Positions 15,128-22,117 of a DNA stretch of 42,198 bases are shown here, piece by piece. The first letter of the stretch is position 1, and every line of letters starts with the position of its first letter. The DNA comes from an uncultured Bacilli bacterium (lineage in GTDB: Bacteria; Bacillota_I; Bacilli_A; RF39; UBA660). Below the pieces are notes generated by a model, which was given only the letters and a program-made list of their open reading frames with translations, was not told the origin of the DNA and did not search any database. Location of the stretch: NCBI GenBank assembly GCA_944358415.1, contig CALVRA010000010.1, positions 1 to 42,198 on the forward strand, given 5' to 3'. The translations under genes were made by a program, and so were the position numbers.

Positions 15128-16270
15128 TTATGATATTGCACCACTTAACCATACTGATGGATAACCAATATATGGTACAACAAACGATACTTTTCCTATT
15201 ACATCTTCTAAAGCTACACTAGTAGCATCAATGGTGTTATTATGGTCACCTTTGGTGACAAACAATTTATTGCCATATTCATCGTTAGTGATATCAACAA
15301 TACGGTGAACAACATATTTAGTACCACTGACGAATTGAATAATATCGCCTTTTTTTAATTCATCTTTTTCTCTGTTATTTAATTTATTGATTATAACAGC
15401 GTCACCCCTGTTAAATGTCGGTGACATACTACCTGATAAAACTGCAATTGGCTGATATTTGAATAATCCCATAACGAAACCAGCTAATAGTGCGATGAAA
15501 GCAAATATTGGAACATACACAACTGGATTATATTTGCGTCTTTCTCTTTTTGACAGTCTTTCAGATTTATTTACATGAACATAATTCATATAAATGTAGA
15601 CAGCTAGTGGCAAGATAACACCTAGTATAGCTGTTGCGAACCAATCTAAACTTGGAATGATTGGAACAATGAACGGTGGGACTGTGACAAAAAGCCTATA
15701 TATAATTGAAAATTTAGCTCCACCTATATATACTAGATAAGTACATAAGGCACTTTCTAATATCAATGGTATTAAGGTCGTTGATGTATAAATAAATCCA
15801 TCTTTTAATGTTAAAAAGTTATTAAAAAAATTAGAATAATTTAAATTAAATATTGTAAATATAATGGTCATCAGTATAAAATTAATGACTTTTTTCTTTT
15901 CGTTTTTGACCAAAGCTTCTCTAATAAATTCTTGGAAAAATATTAATCCGGCAAAACTCCAAAGGTTTTTTATAATACTCAAGATGTCTTTAGCATAAGG
16001 TGTTTTCTCAAAGCCAAATATTAATCCAAGTAAGAAATAAACAATAATATAAATTATTAATGCAATTATTAAACTTTGTGTTTTGTCTTGCTTTCCCTTA
16101 ACTCTAATGGTGGCATCTTTGCTTAAAAAAATTGCAGCAGCACACATAGCTATCCAAATAAGTGGATGGATAATTTCATTATAGTAGTCAAGATTTAAGG
16201 GACTTATAACAAGGACGTTTAAAATCAAATATATAATTAACAAACTATATATTATAAGATTTTTTTTCAT
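15128..16270 (-). CDS. sipW: SipW-type signal peptidase I with N-terminal membrane extension
   Basis: A 380-residue protein. The C-terminal third is an ER/archaeal-type S26 domain: catalytic Ser in LSGSMSP (about S281), RGDAVI, His in place of the bacterial Lys in YVVHRIV (about H322), and the conserved TKGDHN. SipW enzymes use this Ser-His arrangement to cut TasA-type precursors. Unlike SipW of Bacillus (about 190 residues), this has about 200 extra residues with some six or seven membrane helices. The start at 16270 (second ATG) is set by AAAGGGG at the right distance. The substrates are probably the four TasA-like proteins encoded immediately upstream on the same strand. Confidence 0.88.
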   Translation of the reverse strand: MKKNLIIYSLLIIYLILNVLVISPLNLDYYNEIIHPLIWIAMCAAAIFLSKDATIRVKGKQDKTQSLIIALIIYIIVYFLLGLIFGFEKTPYAKDILSIIKNLWSFAGLIFFQEFIREALVKNEKKKVINFILMTIIFTIFNLNYSNFFNNFLTLKDGFIYTSTTLIPLILESALCTYLVYIGGAKFSIIYRLFVTVPPFIVPIIPSLDWFATAILGVILPLAVYIYMNYVHVNKSERLSKRERRKYNPVVYVPIFAFIALLAGFVMGLFKYQPIAVLSGSMSPTFNRGDAVIINKLNNREKDELKKGDIIQFVSGTKYVVHRIVDITNDEYGNKLFVTKGDHNNTIDATSVALEDVIGKVSFVVPYIGYPSVWLSGAIS

Positions 16271-16317
16271 AAACATACCCCTTTTTTATTTTTTTCCTTA
16301 CTATCTTACTATAATGA

Positions 16318-16346
16318 ATTATAACATATCCTTTAAAAGTTTACAA
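16318..16346 (-). promoter_or_regulatory. Promoter of sipW-DUF5305
   Basis: On the minus strand TTGTAA (16341-16346), 17 bases, TATAAT (16318-16323) with an extended TG. It shows the operon is transcribed separately from the paralogue genes. Confidence 0.85.
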
Positions 16347-16384
16347 CTAAATATATTAAAAAAGTTAATTTTTGTTTTTTGATT

Positions 16385-16411
16385 TACGAAAAAAGCTCAT
16401 TATTGAGCTTG
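16385..16411 (-). terminator. Terminator of TasA-like paralogue 4
   Basis: The minus strand reads AAGCTCA ATAA TGAGCTT then six T, overlapping the gene end at 16400. Confidence 0.85.
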
Positions 16412-16960
16412 AACATAATTTAGACTGACTGTTAAACTAGCTGTTGAGTCTTTAGCATTAGCATTGCCTTCGGCTTTATCGACAAATTCTGCTTTAATTG
16501 TTAAAGTAGCAGTACCAGTTTCAGCTTGTAAAACATTATCGCCTGGACTAGTGACTGTATACTTAATATTTCCATCTTTACTTATTGCAGTTACTCTATC
16601 TGCTTGAACGGTTACATCATTTCCTGATAAAGTCATTTCATTTAATTTTGCATTGATATTTCCAGCATTAACAATAGGCACATTATAAGTAATGGTATCT
16701 CCAGGACTGATTAATTCAGCTTCGAATGTAGCAGTTAATCCACCAGGTTCTACAGTGATATCACCAGTTGGAGTTGTTCCCATAAGACTACCAACTTGAT
16801 AGTTTTCAGCTCCTTCTTGGAAATGAACGTCCCATTTAGAAGTTATTGTTGCGTTTCCTTCAATATTTAATTGTTGGGCGAATGCAGCATAACCTACTGT
16901 CATAACTAATACTACCGCAAGTAAGGCGACGATTAATGCGTTTTTGTGTTTTGTTTCCAT
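16400..16960 (-). CDS. TasA/camelysin-like secreted protein, paralogue 4
   Basis: A 186-residue secreted protein. The signal peptide METKHKNALIVALLAVV, with GYAAFAQQL at the cut site (AFA/Q), is nearly the same as in the next two genes. The mature part has SKWDVHF, SPGDTITYNVPIVNAGNINA and LNYVQ near the end, as in TasA/camelysin. The start at 16960 is set by AAGGAGGG upstream; earlier codons lack support. It has its own promoter (16987-17015) and terminator, so each paralogue can be dosed separately. It sits next to sipW, which probably cuts its signal peptide. A fibre or biofilm role is inferred from the family. Confidence 0.82.
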   Translation of the reverse strand: METKHKNALIVALLAVVLVMTVGYAAFAQQLNIEGNATITSKWDVHFQEGAENYQVGSLMGTTPTGDITVEPGGLTATFEAELISPGDTITYNVPIVNAGNINAKLNEMTLSGNDVTVQADRVTAISKDGNIKYTVTSPGDNVLQAETGTATLTIKAEFVDKAEGNANAKDSTASLTVSLNYVQAQ

Positions 16961-16986
16961 TATTACCCTCCTTCTACTATATTTAT

Positions 16987-17015
16987 AATATACCAATTTT
17001 AAGAAATTATTTCAA
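16987..17015 (-). promoter_or_regulatory. Promoter of TasA-like paralogue 4
   Basis: On the minus strand TTGAAA (17010-17015), 17 bases, TATATT (16987-16992). Confidence 0.75.
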
Positions 17016-17027
17016 TACAATTAAAAA

Positions 17028-17053
17028 GAAAAGCTTTGAAACTTTTCTTTGTT
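17028..17053 (-). terminator. Terminator of TasA-like paralogue 3
   Basis: The minus strand has AAAGAAAAG and CTTTTCTTT around an 8-base loop, then T; it lies just after the stop at 17062. Confidence 0.75.
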
Positions 17054-17061
17054 TACACAAA

Positions 17062-17622
17062 TTATGCTTGAGTAGCTTTTGTTGTAACAGTAATGCTTGA
17101 TGTAGTAGTATCTCCAACGCTTTGAGCATTATTAGCAAATTCAGCTGTAACAGTCATTGTAGCAGTTTCACCAGCATTAATAGTGGCTGGAGCTGGATTA
17201 GTTACTGTGAAGATAATATTTCCTTCTTGAATGATTAAAGCATCAGGATTAGAATCGTGTCCATCACCGTTCAATGAAAGAACTGGAGTTCCTAAGTCTG
17301 CAGCAATAGTACCTTCATTCATAATAGTTAAAGTAAATGTTACTTTGTCACCAGGTTGATTTAATGTTGCATTGATAGTTGCACTATATTCATCTCCTGG
17401 AGTAAAGCTGACTGTTCCTTGTGGCTGAACTGTTCCGCCTGCTCCGGTTGCATATTGAATATCTGTAGTTTTTGCAGTATCGAAATGAACATCCCATGTT
17501 GATTCAATAGTAGCTGTACCATTGATAGTTAAAGTTTGAGCAAAAGCTGCATAACCCACTGCCATAACAAATACTACTGCAAGTAATGCTCCAATTAACG
17601 CATTTTTGTGTTTACTTTCCAT
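17062..17622 (-). CDS. TasA/camelysin-like secreted protein, paralogue 3
   Basis: A 186-residue protein with the shared signal peptide (MESKHKNALIGALLAVVFV, cut after AFA), then TLTINGTATIESTWDVHFD and a beta-rich domain with LNQPGDKVTFTLTIMNEGT, NIIFTVTNPAPATINAGE and a Thr-rich end (TTSSITVTTKATQA). It is closest to the neighbour at 17745-18320: both share the PGDK(V)xFTLTI block, the Thr-rich tail and a 40-bp 5' leader, so they are probably a recent duplication. It lacks the LNYIQ/LNYVQ end of the other paralogues. Ribosome binding site AGGAGGGAAG. Confidence 0.82.
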   Translation of the reverse strand: MESKHKNALIGALLAVVFVMAVGYAAFAQTLTINGTATIESTWDVHFDTAKTTDIQYATGAGGTVQPQGTVSFTPGDEYSATINATLNQPGDKVTFTLTIMNEGTIAADLGTPVLSLNGDGHDSNPDALIIQEGNIIFTVTNPAPATINAGETATMTVTAEFANNAQSVGDTTTSSITVTTKATQA

Positions 17623-17632
17623 TTTCTTCCCT

Positions 17633-17672
17633 CCTATAATATTCTAAGTAGTTTCTCTACTCTATATTGATG
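17633..17672 (-). repeat. Duplicated 5' leader, copy 1, with small stem-loop
   Basis: Forty bases differing at one position from 18334-18373. On the minus strand it begins just after the -10 box, so it is the mRNA 5' end, and it can form AGTAG-AGAAA-CTACT before the ribosome binding site. Confidence 0.8.
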
Positions 17673-17698
17673 ATATCACAAATTATAAAAGTCTGCAA
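17670..17698 (-). promoter_or_regulatory. Promoter of TasA-like paralogue 3
   Basis: On the minus strand TTGCAG (17693-17698), 17 bases, TATCAT (17670-17675). Confidence 0.7.
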
Positions 17699-17703
17699 GA
17701 ACT

Positions 17704-17738
17704 AAAAAAGAAAAACTAAAATGTTTTTCTCTTTTTTA
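17704..17738 (-). terminator. Terminator of TasA-like paralogue 2
   Basis: The minus strand has GAGAAAAAC, a 6-base loop and GTTTTTC, then six T, shortly after the stop at 17745. Confidence 0.75.
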
Positions 17739-17744
17739 CACAAA

Positions 17745-18320
17745 TTATGCAGCAGCTTGAGTAGCTATCGTAGTTACAGTGATGCTAGATTCAGTAGTTG
17801 TTCCAACACTTTGAGCATTATTATCAAACTCGGCAGTTACTGTCATTGTAGCTTCTTCGCCACCAGCAATTGCAGCTTCGCTTGGTCTAGTAACTGTGAA
17901 AATGATGTTTCCTTTTTTAACAATTAGTGGGTCAACATTTTCATCACCTTCAACAGTAGCTACAACTGGGTCTGCTAAAGAAGCATTAATTGTTCCATCG
18001 TTTTTGATAGTTAAAGTAAATTTAACTTTATCACCAGGTTGATTTAATGTTGCGTTAATTGTAGCTGTTTGTCCAGTACCATCATAACCAATGGTTCCTA
18101 ATGGAGCTGTAGTTCCACCAGTACCAGTAGTAGCATCTACAACACCTGCTCCTGTTTTTTTTGTAGTGTCATAATGCACATTCCAGTTTTGTGATTGTTC
18201 AGTAACTGTGGCTTTTGAATTGATAGTTAAAGTTTGAGCAAAGGCTGCATAACCTACTGCCATTACTAATACTACTGCAACTAAAGCTACTATTAAAACG
18301 TTTTTGTGTTTACTCTCCAT
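17745..18320 (-). CDS. TasA/camelysin-like secreted protein, paralogue 2
   Basis: A 191-residue protein with the common signal peptide (MESKHKNVLIVALVAVVLV, cut after AFA), then QTLTINSKATVTEQSQNWNV, a Gly/Thr-rich insert (GVVDATTGTGGTTAPLGTIG) and a beta-rich domain with LNQPGDKVKFTLTIKNDGT and a TTTESSITVTTIATQAAA end. It is the nearest relative of paralogue 3. It has its own promoter (18371-18399), a 5' leader shared with paralogue 3, and its own terminator. As with its relatives, the role as a SipW-processed surface protein is inferred from the signal peptide and the neighbouring peptidase. Confidence 0.82.
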   Translation of the reverse strand: MESKHKNVLIVALVAVVLVMAVGYAAFAQTLTINSKATVTEQSQNWNVHYDTTKKTGAGVVDATTGTGGTTAPLGTIGYDGTGQTATINATLNQPGDKVKFTLTIKNDGTINASLADPVVATVEGDENVDPLIVKKGNIIFTVTRPSEAAIAGGEEATMTVTAEFDNNAQSVGTTTESSITVTTIATQAAA

Positions 18321-18333
18321 TTTTTCCTTCCTT

Positions 18334-18373
18334 CCTATAATATTCTAAGTAGTTTCCCTACTCTATATTGATG
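18334..18373 (-). repeat. Duplicated 5' leader, copy 2
   Basis: Same 40 bases as 17633-17672 with one change, which lies in the loop of the AGTAG/CTACT stem and leaves the stem intact. Confidence 0.8.
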
Positions 18374-18399
18374 TTAACATATTTTAAAAAACAATTCAA
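18371..18399 (-). promoter_or_regulatory. Promoter of TasA-like paralogue 2
   Basis: On the minus strand TTGAAT (18394-18399), 17 bases, TAACAT (18371-18376) with an extended TG. Confidence 0.7.
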
Positions 18400-18475
18400 G
18401 AAGCTTTAAAAAAAAATTATGTTTTTTTATGTCACCTTTATTTTTATAAGTTTTTTTATGTAAAGTTTTGAAAAG

Positions 18476-18500
18476 AAAAAAAGCTCTACTTGAGCTTAAG
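18476..18500 (-). terminator. Terminator of TasA-like paralogue 1
   Basis: The minus strand reads AAGCTC AAGTA GAGCTT then seven T. Confidence 0.85.
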
Positions 18501-18996
18501 CTTGAACATATCCAAGAATCATTTTTAAACTTCCAGTTTTTTCTTTTGGATCAGTTGTATATTGATCATTAAATGATACTGTTACAGAAAATGTTTGAGT
18601 TTGGTTACTTTCAATAACATCATCTTGAGCGATGTTTGAATAGGTATATTTTATGGCATCGTTTTGAGAATTATCAAAGATTAATGAGTTTAATTTAGCA
18701 TCTACTGTTCCACCATTTTTGACAGTGATGTTATAAGTGACAGCGCTTGATGGAATTATAAGAGTAGCTTCAAAATCAGCGCTTAGTTTATCAGTTCCAA
18801 CCGTGGCAGAAACATTTTTTCCTTGATTTATTTCATTTGCAACTTCGATATTTTCAATATGAACATCCCAAGTTGAGTCAATGGTAGCAGTACCAGTGAT
18901 ATTTAGGCTTTGAACAAAAGCAGAATAACCAACAGCCATAACAAAGACTACGGCTAATAATATTAATATTAATGACGATTTATGTGTTTCATCCAT
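18496..18996 (-). CDS. TasA/camelysin-like secreted protein, paralogue 1
   Basis: A 166-residue protein with signal peptide MDETHKSSLILILLAVVFV, GYSAFVQSLNITGTATID and STWDVHI, followed by the beta domain (AVTYNITVKNGGTVDAKLNS) and LGYVQA end. The site before Q is SAFVQ rather than AAFAQ, so cleavage may be weaker or shifted. In sequence and end motif it resembles the solitary copy at 4033-4524 more than its neighbours at 17062 and 17745. It has its own promoter (19021-19049) and terminator. Confidence 0.8.
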   Translation of the reverse strand: MDETHKSSLILILLAVVFVMAVGYSAFVQSLNITGTATIDSTWDVHIENIEVANEINQGKNVSATVGTDKLSADFEATLIIPSSAVTYNITVKNGGTVDAKLNSLIFDNSQNDAIKYTYSNIAQDDVIESNQTQTFSVTVSFNDQYTTDPKEKTGSLKMILGYVQA

Positions 18997-19020
18997 AGTT
19001 ATCTCCCCTATTCTTTTAAT

Positions 19021-19049
19021 AATATATCATATTTTAAAAGTTTTTTCAA
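19021..19049 (-). promoter_or_regulatory. Promoter of TasA-like paralogue 1
   Basis: On the minus strand TTGAAA (19044-19049), 17 bases, TATATT (19021-19026) with TG extension. The -35 box lies only about 7 bases past the argS stop codon. Confidence 0.75.
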
Positions 19050-19055
19050 TTCTTT

Positions 19056-20741
19056 TTACATTGATTTTGGTATGTGAATGCCTAATAGGTCTAATAAGGT
19101 TTTTATAATTAAATTATTAAATGAAAGAATTATATTATAATCATTTTTAATTTGGTCTTGAAGATCTGTCATATGATTATTTTGATAGAAATTATTGGCA
19201 ATTACAGATAGTTCATAAAGATATGAGGCTATGTAATGTGGTTTTCTTTCATTTATAGCCATATTTAAGTTTTCAGTTACTTCTAATAGTTTTAAACGAA
19301 GAGCTCTATCCGTTTCATTATATATGTTATCTGATAGATGTCCATCATTTTGTGTTAATAATTTATTTATTCTTAAATATGTATATAAGATATATGGACC
19401 AGTTTTACCATTTACTTCACTGAATTTTTGAATGTCAAAGATATAGTTTCTAGTTAGATCATTTTGCAGGTCAGCAAATTTTAAAATGGCGTTAACTATT
19501 TTATCTAAGTCTTCTTCATCCATGTGTTTATTTTCTTCTCTTAAATTTATGAATTCAGTTTTGACTTCTTTGATTAAATCTTTTAATTTTAAGGCACCAC
19601 CTGATCTTGTTTTAAATGGTTTATTATCTTTACCATTTACGGTACCATAACCATAATGAGCAAGTATTCCATTATAGATATTGGTCTTTTTAGCGGCTCT
19701 AAAGATTTGGGTAAAATACATACTTTGTCTAGCGTCAACTATATATAAAATTTCATCAGGGTTAAAATCTTTTTTTCTTTGCCAAATGGTACCCAAGTCT
19801 GAGGTTGCGTAAAGGTAGGCACCATCAGATTTTTGAATAATGCAAGGTGGCATGTCTATTTTGTCTTTTTCCTCTTTGACGTCTATTACTTTAGCGCCAT
19901 CATCTATTTTTATGTAGTTGTTATCTTCTAGGTATTTCATCATTTCTGGGAACTGTTTATAAGCGTCGCTTTCACCTAACCAATAATCAAAGTGAACATC
20001 TAAGTAATCATATATTGATTTAATATCAGAGACTGATAATTTATATATTTTTTCCCAAAGGATTTTATAGTCTTTATTACCTTCTTGAAGTTCTTTTGTT
20101 ATTTTTGCGCATTTCTTTTTAATTTCTTCATTTTCTTTACATAGGCTACTTATTTTAGGATAAGTTACATTTAGGTAATCTAAGTCAAATTCAATGTCTT
20201 CATATTTTTTGTTTGAGAAATCATTGATTATACCATAAATTACTTGTCCCATTTGAGCTCCAATGTCACCTAAGTGAACATCCGCAATTGTTTTATTTCC
20301 TTGAAATTTTAACATATTATTAATTGCTTGACCAATAATAGCAGTTCTTAGGTGTCCAACGTGTAAAGGTTTGGCAACATTTGGTCCCCCATAGTCTAAA
20401 ACAATGGTTTTTTCCTTTTTTTCTATACCAAATTTATCTTTATTTATCAATTCTTTTAATGATTGATTGATTAGTTTATCACTGACAATTATATTAATAA
20501 AACCTGGTTTAGCTGGGGTTACTTCTTTAAAGTAATTTTCAAAGTTTTCTAATTCTTTTAGTTTATTTGTGATTTCTTCGGCAATGATAATTGGAGCTTT
20601 ATGATATTCTTTAGCTAGTTTGAAAGCGTCATCACACTGGAAGTCGATACCTTCGATGTTTGATTTAATGACTTTTGGGTCATAGTTATAGTTTAGTTTT
20701 TGAAATGTTTCTTTTAGTATTTGATTTAATTTTTTATTCAT
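19056..20741 (-). CDS. argS: Arginyl-tRNA synthetase
   Basis: A 561-residue class I synthetase that charges tRNA-Arg. In order: N-terminal Add-1 tRNA-recognition domain, catalytic domain with GGPNVAKPLHVGHLRTAI (HIGH box as HVGH), insertion typical of ArgS (DVHLGDIGAQMGQVIYGI), a site with FKTRSGG in place of KMSKS as usual for ArgS, and the C-terminal anticodon-binding DALR domain (GPYILYTYLRINKLL). The length is normal. Ribosome binding site AAAGGAGGAA precedes the ATG. Expression is controlled by an upstream T-box. Confidence 0.96.
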   Translation of the reverse strand: MNKKLNQILKETFQKLNYNYDPKVIKSNIEGIDFQCDDAFKLAKEYHKAPIIIAEEITNKLKELENFENYFKEVTPAKPGFINIIVSDKLINQSLKELINKDKFGIEKKEKTIVLDYGGPNVAKPLHVGHLRTAIIGQAINNMLKFQGNKTIADVHLGDIGAQMGQVIYGIINDFSNKKYEDIEFDLDYLNVTYPKISSLCKENEEIKKKCAKITKELQEGNKDYKILWEKIYKLSVSDIKSIYDYLDVHFDYWLGESDAYKQFPEMMKYLEDNNYIKIDDGAKVIDVKEEKDKIDMPPCIIQKSDGAYLYATSDLGTIWQRKKDFNPDEILYIVDARQSMYFTQIFRAAKKTNIYNGILAHYGYGTVNGKDNKPFKTRSGGALKLKDLIKEVKTEFINLREENKHMDEEDLDKIVNAILKFADLQNDLTRNYIFDIQKFSEVNGKTGPYILYTYLRINKLLTQNDGHLSDNIYNETDRALRLKLLEVTENLNMAINERKPHYIASYLYELSVIANNFYQNNHMTDLQDQIKNDYNIILSFNNLIIKTLLDLLGIHIPKSM

Positions 20742-20759
20742 GATTTTTCCTCCTTTTAA

Positions 20760-20967
20760 TTAAAAAATCCCTATAAAATAAGGACGGAGTTTCCGCGGTG
20801 CCACCTTACTTCATAGAGAATCTATGCGACTTTAATCTTTAATGCAGATCATACAAACAGCTTAATAAAGAAATGCGTTCATAAGGATATATTACCAGGC
20901 TTCCACTAATCCTAGCTCACTATAAATATATTTATCTTATTACTATTTTTCTTCATGCCTTGAATTA
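20760..20967 (-). promoter_or_regulatory. T-box leader (arginine) of argS
   Basis: The minus strand carries the T-box core AAGGTGGCACCGCGG (about 20791-20805) followed by the terminator half CCTTATTTTATAGGGATTTTTT-like end, so uncharged tRNA-Arg would open the antiterminator. Stem I lies from about 20880 to 20960. On its 3' side GAACGCAUU offers CGC (20875-20877), an arginine codon followed by a purine, as the specifier. This fits the downstream gene. Confidence 0.92.
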
Positions 20968-20996
20968 ATTATATAAAAATGCCTTTTGTTTGTCAA
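20968..20996 (-). promoter_or_regulatory. Promoter of the T-box/argS transcript
   Basis: On the minus strand a consensus TTGACA (20991-20996), 17 bases, TATAAT (20968-20973). Confidence 0.9.
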
Positions 20997-21029
20997 ACTT
21001 GTGATTATTATATTCTAAACACTTTTCTT

Positions 21030-21500
21030 CTAATAATTTAAAATTACAGCAGCGTTTTTTATATTTGGGCTTAATGTCTTATTTATATATTTATTATATA
21101 ATTTTTGTGATCTTTCATATAATTTGACCTTATTACGATTTAGCCACAGTATTTGTTCTTGTAATAATTTGATATATTTTTGTTCTGGAATGGTCAATCC
21201 TTTTTTTCTTAAATCTATTTTAATTATATTATTTTCAGTTACTGGCAGCATATTATTAAAATTTATAGCTCCTAATTTGCCATGGTCTATTTTCAAAAAA
21301 TCTATTTTAGCCTTTAATTTTAAATGTTTTGGTTTAGGGCTTGATAATGGAGCAAAGTACATACAATTATTAACTTCTAATAATACACCAACAAAAGGTC
21401 TTAATTGCTTTTTATCATAATTATATGGAACTTTATCATCATATTGTCTTAAATAATTACAATAATCTATATCTAATCTTGCCAAAATTAATTTTTTCAT
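21030..21500 (-). CDS. toxN: ToxN/AbiQ-type toxin of a type III toxin-antitoxin system
   Basis: A 156-residue protein with the features of ToxN/AbiQ endoribonucleases: start KKLILARLDIDYCNYLRQYD, conserved RPFVGVLLEVNN, YFAPLSSPKPKH (the K/H-rich block near the active site) and INFNNMLPV. The family cuts RNA and is held inactive by a repeated RNA. The gene is preceded on the same strand by a terminator (21513-21549) and three perfect 34-base repeats, exactly the layout of toxI-terminator-toxN. Such systems stop phage growth by abortive infection; here that is inference. Ribosome binding site GTAGGTGAGTAG. Confidence 0.9.
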   Translation of the reverse strand: MKKLILARLDIDYCNYLRQYDDKVPYNYDKKQLRPFVGVLLEVNNCMYFAPLSSPKPKHLKLKAKIDFLKIDHGKLGAINFNNMLPVTENNIIKIDLRKKGLTIPEQKYIKLLQEQILWLNRNKVKLYERSQKLYNKYINKTLSPNIKNAAVILNY

Positions 21501-21512
21501 CTACTCACCTAC

Positions 21513-21549
21513 TTTAAATAAAAACTAGAGAATTTATAATCTCCAGTTT
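21513..21549 (-). terminator. Attenuating terminator between toxI and toxN
   Basis: The minus strand reads AAACTGGAGA, an 8-base loop, TCTCTAGTTT and a T-rich tail; one pair is G-U. In known type III loci the terminator here limits toxin mRNA relative to antitoxin RNA. Confidence 0.8.
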
Positions 21550-21550
21550 C

Positions 21551-21652
21551 TTTTTTAAGTTCCTGTTATGGCCGGAATCGCCGCTTTTTTAAGTTCCTGT
21601 TATGGCCGGAATCGCCGCTTTTTTAAGTTCCTGTTATGGCCGGAATCGCCGC
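21551..21652 (-). ncRNA. toxI: ToxI-type antitoxin RNA: three perfect 34-base repeats
   Basis: Units 21551-21584, 21585-21618 and 21619-21652 are identical and are followed by one more T6. The transcript unit begins AAAAAAGCGGCGAUUCC and ends ACAGGAACUU; UUCC and GGAA can pair around a 10-base loop. The unit is about half G+C in a genome with far less. ToxI repeats are normally cut by ToxN into monomers that bind and block it. Confidence 0.88.
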
Positions 21653-21719
21653 TTTTTTGATTACAAATAGTATAAAACTAATTGTATGCATTTGCTTAAG
21701 CATATATAATATATCATAT

Positions 21720-21749
21720 ATTTTAGCGAATGTCTATGTTTTTTGACAA
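21720..21749 (-). promoter_or_regulatory. Likely promoter of toxI-toxN
   Basis: On the minus strand TTGTCA (21744-21749), 18 bases, TAAAAT (21720-21725). Other A+T-rich hexamers nearer the repeats (TATACT about 21670) are alternatives. Confidence 0.45.
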
Positions 21750-21756
21750 ATGCAAA

Positions 21757-21778
21757 GAAAAAGTCCATGGACTTTTTC
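21757..21778. terminator. Palindromic terminator after the YjcZ-like genes
   Basis: A perfect palindrome GAAAAAGTCC/GGACTTTTTC with T tract on the minus strand, directly after the stop at 21784. Confidence 0.8.
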
Positions 21779-21783
21779 CCTAA

Positions 21784-21894
21784 TTAAAAGAATACAGACC
21801 CTAACAAAATAGCTAACAAAATATATAAAACTAAGACGATTAGGTAGCCACTATTGTTAGTACATGGTCTTTCACATGAATTATTGCAAGACAT
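21784..21894 (-). CDS. YjcZ-like membrane miniprotein 1
   Basis: A 36-residue protein. Four Cys/Pro-rich N-terminal residues groups (MSCNNSCERPCTNNSG) precede one membrane helix (YLIVLVLYILLAILLGSVFF). The layout fits the tiny YjcZ/YjcZ-like family, annotated in Bacillus as sporulation proteins. Ribosome binding site AAAGGAG lies 8 bases before the ATG. The gene follows the second miniprotein gene by 20 bases and precedes a terminator. Its function is unknown. Confidence 0.75.
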   Translation of the reverse strand: MSCNNSCERPCTNNSGYLIVLVLYILLAILLGSVFF

Positions 21895-21914
21895 AATTTA
21901 CTCCTTTCTAGGGC

Positions 21915-21998
21915 TTATAAATAAGCTCCAAGTATGATTATTAAAAGAATAAATAGTACTAAAACGATTGCTGCTGAGCTTGCGGAAGTATTACACAT
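21915..21998 (-). CDS. YjcZ-like membrane miniprotein 2
   Basis: A 27-residue protein, MCNTSASSAA followed by a membrane helix IVLVLFILLIIILGAYL, the hydrophobic pattern of the YjcZ family. It has a strong ribosome binding site (AAGGAGGATG). It is the first gene of a two-gene unit with the next miniprotein. A possible mother-cell sigma-factor promoter lies at 22029-22056. Confidence 0.75.
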   Translation of the reverse strand: MCNTSASSAAIVLVLFILLIIILGAYL

Positions 21999-22028
21999 AT
22001 AAATCATCCTCCTTTTTACCTTTCACAT

Positions 22029-22056
22029 TATTTTATGGGAATTTTTAGTTTATGTG
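22029..22056 (-). promoter_or_regulatory. Possible sporulation-sigma promoter of the YjcZ-like genes
   Basis: On the minus strand CACA (22053-22056), 15 bases, CATAAAATA (22029-22037), fitting the CATAnnnTA -10 of SigE/SigK. No SigA-type pair was found here. Tentative. Confidence 0.35.
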
Positions 22057-22086
22057 ATTACTTAGCGGCAAAAATTAATAAAAATG

Positions 22087-22115
22087 TTGAATTTATAAGG
22101 AAAATTTGTTATTAT
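22087..22115 (+). promoter_or_regulatory. Promoter of prsA
   Basis: TTGAAT (22087-22092), 17 bases, TATTAT (22110-22115). Confidence 0.75.
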
Positions 22116-22117
22116 TT

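Noticed and set aside
21551-21652. Possible short CRISPR array (three equal 34-base units)
   Set aside because: Units follow each other with no spacers and sit directly before a ToxN-like toxin with a terminator between; this is ToxI layout.
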